From Ancistrus triradiatus (lineage: Eukaryota; Chordata; Actinopteri; Siluriformes; Loricariidae): 64,000 nt of DNA. The notes below the pieces were generated by a model. It did not search any database. It was not told the DNA's origin and saw only the letters and a list, made by a program, of their open reading frames with translations. The stretch spans positions 122,538 through 186,537 of the forward strand of contig JAJAGP010001495.1 in assembly GCA_025084515.1 (NCBI GenBank), in the 5' to 3' direction. The position numbers and the translations under genes were made by a program. Positions 55,770 through 64,000 of the stretch are shown piece by piece (within the stretch, counting starts at the first letter, position 1; each line of letters starts with the position of its first letter).

Positions 55770-58385
55770 ATTAGAAATATTTAACTATTTCATAGGAAAT
55801 GGAGGGAAAATTTACCCCAAAGAATTATTGTGCTGTGTGGCGATACAAATCAAACTGAGAAAGGATCAAATCTATGCTCAGAACTTATGGTATATGTTTC
55901 TTAAGCAGATCATTTCACATTTTGTTACAAATGCAACATTTAAGCTGAAAAACTGAACAGTCAAGCTATTTGTTATGCACATAGCTGTTGGAGCTAGACT
56001 GAAGAGTAACCGTGAAAAACCAAAACTTGGGTAAATGTATAAGGTATTTATATAAAGTGTGTAAAGCAAAGAGCTATTTGAACTATCTTCCTTTCTGAAA
56101 GAAAAACAGAAGAACGTTCCAGTTGCGTTTTATCTTTGTGATCGTTCTCCTTGCCTTCATTACTCCTTCTGTCTGCTTTCATTTTTGTATTCTGTTATGC
56201 TCTGCCTTCTCCTTTGTTTAGACAGAGGAAGAGATGCTCTGTAATACAAATCCACTTACAGACACTAGTCTCAGGCGATCAGCGATGCATACTGCTGTCA
56301 GGTGTGTGTTTGTGTGTATGTTAGGACGTGCATGCATGACAGCTCCAGACCCATTTCCCAAAGGACGAGGTGAGCATCTGGTTCCGTCCCCCAACCCCTC
56401 AACCCTGTGGGCTTCGTTGCAGAGCTGACAAATTGGGACCTGTCCTGTCACCCCAGGCATAGGCCTCTCCAATTAAAGGCCTTCTCAAGAGTATCTGATT
56501 AAACCTATTACCTTCAGTCTGGTGATGGTGGGATCACAACTAGTTTTGTCCAATTTTAGGAAATAAAAAGGGAGCTGGATGAAACATGGTAAGACTTGTG
56601 ATGTGTTAAATCAGATAATATAAATGAACACAGTGAGGTGAGGTAAATGGGATAAAGGAAGATAGATGGCACATCCTGTACATTTGGAATGAGGGTTGGG
56701 AATGCGGCATGCAGAGAAAAGTGCTTCAGATGAATTTAAAAGGCTTCTTGTCATCATGTTGACATGATGTAGACTCGGTGATTGCTTTGCTGTCTTCCTG
56801 AAACAAGAAATAACAAAGACAAAATGTGGTGCAGTATCCTCTTGAAATGGGTTAAAGGAAAGATTTAAATTGTGTTTCGAAGCGTCTGTTTACATTTACA
56901 CCGATCACAGGGTTAGTGTAAGTTATAGGATGAATAACTTGGCGTGTTTAAATAAAAAAAACAGGTTTTGAGTCATATGTCTACATTTGATAATTGTTTG
57001 TAATGTTCTCTTTCCTGTGAAATGTAACAATATTAGATAAACCAGCTTTGTATTCTACGGATTCTGCCTATACCTGTATAACTAAATGAAAATCATACAT
57101 TTAACAGATAAGGCAGTAGTAGAAAATGCAGACAGTAGACGTCTCCGATCAGAAATCCTTTTAGCTGATCAATAGTTCAAGATGGTAGTTGACTTGGTGT
57201 AAATATGTATTCTCAAGTAGGTTTGCTCAGTTGATTCTGACCAGTATTGATGTACATTTTCTCAGGAAATAACTTGCTGGAAAAGCCTGTCAGCAAGTGA
57301 GAAATACTCAGTTCATTCATTACAGACAGTTTATTGATACCAACACTAGTTTCTCCACGTTTATTGTAGGGTAAGTGTTATGAGAAGCGCTCGCATTCTC
57401 TCTGTCTCATTTGTTTTAGTGCATTCATAGATATGTTGTTTTCTTGCTTTGCATCATGTGTGGATTTCAGATTGTATCATTAGTTCTCCCTAGGAAGGGT
57501 GATGGGCGTTGGCAGATAGGGTATTGTATTTTAAATGAGAGGAAGGCCCTACTACCTCCCCCAACCACAACTATTCCTCATTTCTCCTTATAGGGGCAAT
57601 CTCGTTTTTGATGGAACCCAACTGTTAGGGAAGTCATTTGTCATTTCTCCAGCCCTACCCCCTATATACTTAAATTTAGTCAGTCCAGGGTTTACCTCTC
57701 CCCTGGGCACCCGTGGGGCAGCCCATTAAGGCACAGATGGTGGGGGAATCCCCATGGTTTCAGTCGGTAGAGAGAGATGATGTTTTGTATATGAGTTTGA
57801 GTGCTGCCCTAAATGATATCCTGCCAAACCGAACTGTGCTTATTAATATAGTTTGTTTTGACCCCCACAAATGCATTGGGGTATTTTCTGTTTTTCTTGC
57901 TCTCTCTGTTGCAAAGCAGCTCCCATTAAACTGTGCCTAAGCCTTGGTGGTTGCTCTGGTAGTCGCTTGTGTTTTCACTTTCACTCTCAATAGATATAGA
58001 TATCTCATTAGTCTGAGCTAGGGGTTTTTTTATCTGGTTCTAATTTTTTTTCTAGGTGAAAAAAATTCCAACTGTACAGTGTACTTAAAGCGCTTAAATA
58101 TTGTAATAAATATTACACACATTATTGACAATTTAACATGTCTGCACTAAAGTCTCCATAGCTTTATTAGTTTTCTTTAAATTTTTTTGAATAACGAAAA
58201 CTATGAAAACTGTCAGCAGAAATATTGAAACATTGATTACATGGATAAACTTTGCACTTCAACCCAGATGTCACCTAAAATTCATGTAATGGATTGACAT
58301 TATCAAAATAAAATGACATCCAAATCAAAATGTAAAATAATTCATGCGATTATAAAGTAAACAAAGGTACTGAAAATAAATTTGC
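55770..58385. other. No gene recognised; possible conserved segment at 56.2-56.5 kb
   Basis: Repeat-poor. Two frames at 57535-57940 have no recognisable domain. See findings for 56215-56530. Confidence 0.4.
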
Positions 58386-58387
58386 AT

Positions 58388-58556
58388 TACATTTGTCATT
58401 TACCAGACGCCCTTATCCAAAGAGACTTACAACTGCTGCAAGTTTAAAATCCAAGCAATTTTGTGTTAAGGGTCTTACTAAAGGACCCAGCAGTGGCAGC
58501 TTGACAAAGGTGCTGTTTGAACCCTGGACCTTAACCGGTCAGCCACCACGTCCCCA
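58388..58556 (-). mobile_element. tRNA-headed SINE, copy 12, degraded
   Basis: CATTTGTCATTTACCAGACG, CCTTATCCAAAGAGACTTAC, GGACCCAGCAGTGGCAGCTT; part of the head (GGTCCAGAGTCCAGTA) is deleted. Confidence 0.85.
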
Positions 58557-58559
58557 TCA

Positions 58560-61030
58560 ATGTTGATCTTGTCATTTTTAGGCTTGATACAATTTTGGAC
58601 TAGCTATAGAAGGGGTGCATTTTTAAGTATCTATTTGAAGTATAAAATTTAAATCCTTTTGCGTTTTTTGCCTCCTCTTGCATACATTATTGTACCTGCA
58701 TATGCATTTGAAACAGACCATTTTAGCTTTGCTGCAGGGCCAGAATGTACTGTGTTGATGCTGGAAATATTGTGTAGTCCTATTACCACCTCTTAAATCA
58801 CCCCTGTATCCGCCAAACATTACTGAAGGTCCTTGGCACAGGTGCGAGTGTTTCGCTTTGCTTACCTGACTAGTTTATGGTAGTTATCTGAGAAATGCTC
58901 TTGTTCTTCCAGATTTGGTCTTGACAAACAGTTATGAGCTTCCATTTCTGATGACAAGAAGGGAATGTTTAGATGACTTTAATTGCTTTCTCCTGATGTG
59001 TCAGTCAGTTATTTGTTTCATACCCTTAGTCAGTTCCTTAAAGAAACCCCATAGCTGCTGATTGTAACACCCAGACGGGCTTGAAAGATCAGAGAATTTA
59101 AGAACTGGAATTGTATAAACTTGGCTTTGATTGAGGAAGTCTGTTAAGCTGACTACATGTCAAATAAAGTTTTTGAAATGCACTCGTCTTGAAAAGCTTC
59201 ATCCTTCACTAATGGCGGTGCTTTTTACAAAATGTAAAAGCAGTACTCAAGAATAGTGGCGGTTGTTTTCTCTGTTACCATCTATATGCTGGCCATTCTC
59301 ATTAATATATTAGAGACTAGTCAGGCTTATTCCTAGAATTGGGGAAAACATGGCAAGCCCTACCTAACTGTGTTCAGGGCATTTATTTGCTTAGTTAACT
59401 AAGTGTCCATTGTGCTGCTTGTAGTTTTTTTTTTTTTTTTTTTAATATACGCTTCATCAACAGTGTAAAAGAATGAAACTGAACTGACTGCCACAGATTC
59501 AGTTGGCTGGCTATTGTTAGTATATGTAGTCAGATAACAGTGGGTTTTGTCTGTTTGTCTGCTCCACTCCCTCCCTTTTCATTCCATGGTGTGTAATTTG
59601 ATGCTTTCTTCATCAACAACAGCATATACACTCAAAAACCATCCTGAATAGTGACTCGTTTGTCCTGGTTTTGTGTGGCCATAGTATACCCCTGACCTTA
59701 GGACACTGTTCTAAGGTGCACAGCTTTTGTAATTAAAGTCCTAGCTGCTGATGGTTGACCCTGTTGTAGAGGGAGTGAGAAATTTTACTTGGAACTGTGA
59801 GCAAACTTGGACGGTTCTGCGTCGATCTGCATTTCAAGGCTGTATTCCTTCCCGAGCCTGTCTCTCCTCAGTTTATTTGGAAATATGGACACTGGCAGCA
59901 CGTGCTGTAAAGATCTGTAACCATTATTGTGAGAAAAGCATTGTGAAGAAGGGAAGGGGAAACGTTACTCAGCCCACTGGAGTTGCAACGCCCCAACGCC
60001 TTTTTGATCCACACACCTGGACTTCTCTTTCCCATGCTCCAGTCACCTGAAGCTTAAAGGCAGCTTGTGTAAAAGACAGTTTGTGTGTGCATGTCCTCTA
60101 GGGCAAGTTTAATATGCACTCAAATGCTAGATTAACCCGAGCGGAGGGTCACAGCGTCAGACTCGAAGCAGTGTCTGAATGTTAAGCGCTGCTGAGAAGC
60201 TTTTAGAGAACCTATTTGTGAAAGAGGGACATTTGTCTTTGTCTACTTTTCCGAGCAAAGGCGGAGAAAGGGAGTCAATATTTAATTCGGAAGATGAAAA
60301 CAGAGCAGCGATGGGGCAGCTGACAGGTGGTGTGAAGGACAGAAGTACATCCTCTGCAGAGCTGGCAGCTGTGATTAACACCTCTGCCTTTTTGTCACTT
60401 GACACTTTGTCTTTGTTCACTTTCAGGAGGGAAGTTAACATGCTGTTCTTCCCTAGCACCAGCTCGCCTTCTGCAGCACACGTGTACAGTTGGCGCAGGA
60501 CTTATTAGGCAGCCGTCACAAACAAGTGTTGTTTTGTATTAACTGGCTATCTCACACCAAGAATGTGAGAGAAATCTAACCTTCAGATTTAACAAGCATA
60601 AAACCATGACACATTATTGGCATGAAGAATTCTTGGCAAAAAAAAGCATTTTTAAGTTCACCCGAATGTTGAAGATCTCTTGTGGTCATTCATGACTTTC
60701 TGCTCCACTGAGGTGTAAATGAGTAGAGGCCAGTTCCATGTAAAACAGGTTTCCTGAAAATGGGGTATTTTAAGGCCACAAATTCTCCACGTGTACAATT
60801 AGATGCCTGTGCCAGAAGAAAGCATTTTCTTTTATTTAACCAAATCAAATGTTTGGAGGTTGTTAGATACTCATGGGACTTTGGCCAAAACCAAATGCTG
60901 AGGTCTGATGAGACAAGTAGTGTTTTGGTATCAAGCACCACCATACCCGGGCCACTTAATGCCGATGTGCATACTTCACATTTTATTCGAACTTTGACTC
61001 CATGACTTTAGTTTCGTTCTTACATTTATC
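58560..61030. other. No gene recognised; possible conserved segments
   Basis: Repeat-poor 2.5 kb with a poly(T) run at 59426-59444. Two frames of 99 and 109 codons (59751-60050 and 60179-60508) have no recognisable domain. 60140-60470 is flagged in the findings. Confidence 0.4.
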
Positions 61031-61035
61031 ATCTA

Positions 61036-61253
61036 CGCCGCCCAAGGAGGTTGGGTCCCTTTTTTGAGTCTTGGTCCTCCCAAGGTTTCTTCCTATAACA
61101 CTCAGGGAGTTTTTCCTTTCCGCTGTCGCCCTAGGCTTGCTCAATTTGGGATTGGACGTAGTTATTAGGAGATAATCTAAACTCGTAAAGTTGCTTTGAG
61201 ACAATGCTCCATTGTAAAAAGCACTATATAAATAGATCTGACTTGACTTGACA
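61036..61253 (-). mobile_element. AAGTC-headed dispersed element, copy C
   Basis: The reverse complement of copies A and B: CCGCCCAAGGAGGTTGGGTC at the left, GACAATGCTCCATTGTAAAA and TAGATCTGACTTGACTTGAC at the right. Two AAGTC units only. Confidence 0.88.
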
Positions 61254-61259
61254 TGTAAA

Positions 61260-62375
61260 GTATTTTTTATACAGAAAGGAATACAGGAACCATGTCGAGC
61301 ACTCCATATGCCTTTTCATCCCAAACAGTTCTAGGGAGCGCCCCAAGAGCTACATTAGTTCCAGGGCCCTTTAGTTTGCATTTGCACCTGCAGTAGGAAT
61401 GCTTTGTGATGCTGAGGTGATGTAAGCCACTCTGTTGTTTATACGGCTGTTGGTGTAGAAGCATATTTTAACATGGATTCCTATGTGCTGAGGAAAGTAC
61501 CTATCCTGAAGTAGGAGCTTAAAAAAATCCCTGTATGTGGTGTTCTAAGAACTGCAATGTTCCCCAATTCCTGTGGCACAAACGGGGGAGTTCCTCGAGG
61601 TGCGAAAGTGCCTCAAGAAGTACCAGGAAACCAGTACCAGGAAACACCAGGTCTCCCAAGAAGCAGCAGCTGTGTTTTAATTGCATATTTGAAGAGGACA
61701 AAGATGTGTTAGAATCCACAAAAAGTTTGTGTAAGAGTGAGAGAGAAAGACCCACTGCCCCATCACCCATTCAGAGTGTTTTTTTTTTTCTTCATGCTTC
61801 ATAAGGGTGGGGGGGTGTCTGGAGAATCATACTTATACCTGAGCTTCAGGTTTTACATAAGACAGTGTGTTTTAGTTCTTTATTCAAATCAAATGTGCCC
61901 ATGATGTTAATAATACATGATTTTTTATTTATTTTTGTCATTGTGGGGTATTTTAGCTATAGTTTCTGTAAACAGCCAAAACATTTTCTTTTTTTGCTAC
62001 AGGGGTTTAGGCTAGTATTAAGTCTAGAGGAGCTTATAGGATTTTATTCTCAGAATATTGTACTGTTCCAGATTCAGACACGTGATTCAAGTCACACTCA
62101 AGTTCCTAATTCAGTGATTTGGGACTCGGGTCTAACTCGAAGCTGTCTGTCCTCCTTTTAATGCTAAAATGTATATCTCTGAATGTATTGAGTTATGTAT
62201 TCCTACTTCTTGCTGAATGTATGCCCTGAATGTAGTAATCGGTTCTGATATGGCAATAAAAACTAACAGTGATACTACTACTCAGTTTTGTCATTCCATG
62301 CCTGAATGTTTACCTGTAATGAAACCGTGACAAAGCTGCCTGTTTCAGCAAGGTGTTTCTTTTGTACAGCGTAGT
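61260..62375. other. No gene recognised
   Basis: Intron-like; 61535-61804 has an 89-codon frame without known motif. Confidence 0.4.
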
Positions 62376-62382
62376 ATCTACC

Positions 62383-62590
62383 GCAAGCTATTGGCGCTCA
62401 GGTGGGGCACTGCAGGGAGCTGGGATCAAGTCCCGAAGGTGCGTTCCAGTCAGGTCAGGCGTTGCATACAGGCATGATTACCAGTACCTGAGGGAGAAGA
62501 GATTGGTAGGATCATCTGGCACTGTAACACCTACCCAGCCCAGTGGTCTCCAGGGAGAGACACCATTGCCACTGGGACAGTGACCAGAGA
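62383..62590 (+). mobile_element. Possible tRNA-derived SINE of another family
   Basis: TTGGCGCTCAGGTGGGGCAC could be an A box region and GGGATCAAGTCCCG a B box about 30 bp on, as in fish SINEs with a CGCTCAGGTGG head. Only one copy in this window, so no internal comparison is possible. Confidence 0.4.
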
Positions 62591-62599
62591 AAAGCAGGC

Positions 62600-63176
62600 T
62601 TAAAATGTGAGAAAAAAGTTTGACTAAACTGAATATTAACGAGACTAAACTAAAATTCTGTACTCGATATTCAACTTGAACTCGCATAAAGCAACTCATG
62701 AGCATCTCTGCTTCTCGTACAACATGACAACATTGTCCTCTTGTGCGAAAGTGGCATCACCACAGCAGATCACCTGATGATAAAATCCCACTGCATCATT
62801 ACAGATGAATGTGACAAATGTATTTGTGATTGCCAGAATCAGTCTTATTAACTTGCTGTGTATTTTTCTGCACCTAACAAAGAGGAATACAAAAAAAAAG
62901 AGGAATGAGGACTGGTAAGACATGGGCAATTGGAATAGTGTGCTTTGTAAAGTAAGAATGCATGGCCAAGGTGTGCACAGCAAGTTATTGTGAGCCGTCT
63001 ATATAACCATGAAGAGTAGTGCCTCGAAAACTGAGCTGCTGATGGTATCAGTCACACCTTGTATGAGAAATGAGTCATTATGTGTGTGAAAGAGACACGT
63101 GAGAGTCTTTGGTTGAGGTCTCTTCTTTACATCTTTTATGATGTAAACAACAGCCTCTTTTAGTTATGCTGTAGAT

Positions 63177-63211
<35 letters not shown>

Positions 63212-63630
63212 AAAATAATGATTAGACAGTTGGTCTTAACTTTGGCTTGTGCCCTGTGTGAAGTCAGTGAACTCTATACAACTGTAGATGTCGTAGTTTG
63301 ATATTGAAATGTTGGTTTTGATAGACATATGAATTCTGCCAAGTTATGGCCCTATTATGCTATCAGTCTAGGAAGAAGGTGTCCAGAACTGCTGGATATA
63401 AACCCTGTGTGGCATAGCTCCAGGAATGCCAAATATCTCGCAGCTCAGCAAGTGGAATTAAGCAGAGCAGAAACGGCAAATACCAAATGTTTGTCATATC
63501 CATTTAACTGAAAAGACAAAGATCATACAGACCAAACCTCTCGAATTTGGTTCTCTAGGCATTTTGACGAGATTGATTGGTCTCAGCACTCATTTGTTCG
63601 TCACTTGCTTAAACTTGAGTGTGTGTATAT
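62600..63630. other. No gene recognised
   Basis: Intron-like with a (GT)15 tract at 63179-63208. Confidence 0.5.
63179..63208. repeat. (GT)15 microsatellite
   Basis: Uninterrupted 30 bp. Confidence 0.95.
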
Positions 63631-63632
63631 AT

Positions 63633-64000
63633 ACTGCTCAAAAAAGGGAAGACTCACATAACACATTCTAGACCTGAATGAATGAAATATTCTCATTGAA
63701 TACTTTGTTCTGTACAAAGTTGAATGCTGACAACAAAATCACACAAAAATCATCAATGGAAATCAAAATAATTAACCAATGGAGGCCTGTATTTAGAGAC
63801 ACACACAAAATTAAAGTAGAAAAACACACTACAGGCTGATCCAACTTTGATGTAATGTCCTTAAAACAAGTCAAAATGAGGCTCAGTATTGTGTGTGTGT
63901 GTGGCCTCCACATGCCTGTATGACCTCCCTACAACGCCTGGGCATGCTCCTGATGAGGTGGCGGATGGTCTCCTGAGGGATCTGCTCCCAGACCTGGACT
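63633..64000 (-). mobile_element. Tc1/mariner-type transposon terminus, cut by the window end
   Basis: Begins ACTGCTCAAAAAAGGGAAGA after TATAT, then the long conserved non-coding terminus (AATGAATGAAATATTCTCAT, CACACTACAGGCTGATCCAA, ACAAGTCAAAATGAGGCTCA), then the transposase end. This is the least degraded Tc1 in the window; the rest should lie to the right. Confidence 0.88.
63883..63999 (-). CDS. Tc1-type transposase, C-terminal 38 codons (partial)
   Basis: An open frame on the minus strand from the edge to a TGA at 63883-63885: VQVWEQIPQETIRHLIRS, MPRRCREVIQACGG, then HTHTQY. This is the conserved tail of the transposase, after the catalytic DDE/D domain, which must lie beyond the edge. 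The HTHT stretch is encoded by a short CA run, suggesting slippage has added a few bases near the stop while keeping the frame. Whether the whole gene is intact cannot be seen. Confidence 0.85.
   Translation of the reverse strand, partial: VQVWEQIPQETIRHLIRSMPRRCREVIQACGGHTHTQY

Noticed and set aside
60179..60508. 109-codon frame with TTTTCACTTTCAGG resembling a splice acceptor inside
   Set aside because: No known protein motif, and the frame continues straight through the supposed acceptor. Kept only as possible regulatory DNA.
1..64000. CRISPR arrays, operons, prokaryotic defence or biosynthetic clusters
   Set aside because: No spaced direct repeats of that kind and no clustered genes; the composition and repeats are those of a fish genome.

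Overview
The window reads as genomic DNA of a teleost fish. It is AT-rich and intron-like, has no long open reading frames, is full of GT and AT microsatellites, and is crowded with transposon families common in ray-finned fish: Tc1/mariner elements of several lineages, hAT remnants, tRNA-headed SINEs, V-SINE (DANA/Mermaid-like) copies, RTE and L2 LINE fragments, and a long self-complementary element that I associate mainly with otophysans (catfish, characins, knifefish). The order is inference; I cannot name a species.

No protein-coding exon of a host gene can be supported. Every open frame with recognisable protein similarity is a broken transposase or reverse transcriptase. The one credible host-gene feature is a CpG-richer stretch near 9.24-9.74 kb that looks like a promoter and non-coding first exon ending in a good splice donor (AAG|GTGAGT after 9736). 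If so, much of 9.7-64 kb could be a very large first intron on the + strand.

Layout: 0-9 kb, hAT and Tc1 transposase remnants, an RTE 3' end, a 21-bp minisatellite, V-SINEs and tRNA-SINEs, and two CTCF-like motifs. 9.2-9.74 kb, candidate promoter and exon 1. 10.8-13.6 kb, a short Tc1 deletion derivative and an L2-like LINE broken by a Tc1 fragment. 15-20.1 kb, V-SINEs with a clear target duplication and a large inverted repeat (arms about 16.14-17.68 and 19.29-20.13 kb). 21.7-26.1 kb, two nested transposon stacks. 26.9-27.8 kb, an internally deleted Tc1 with both ends. 29.5-33 kb, another Tc1 remnant, long microsatellites and an hAT-like MITE with a SINE inside. 35-43 kb, SINEs, a recent 125-bp duplication and a Tc1 remnant split by a V-SINE with a 13-bp target duplication. 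46-49.3 kb, a Tc1 5' end and a second copy of the long self-complementary element. 49-63 kb, mostly unique intron-like sequence with scattered SINEs and possible conserved non-coding segments. 63.63 kb to the end, the terminus of another Tc1 whose transposase C-terminus runs off the window.

No undescribed multi-gene system is visible. The most interesting things are the nested insertions (which give relative ages), the large inverted repeat, the apparent LINE/SINE tail sharing, and the candidate promoter/exon. Boundaries of degraded elements are approximate throughout, and family assignments rest on recognition by eye, not on a search.
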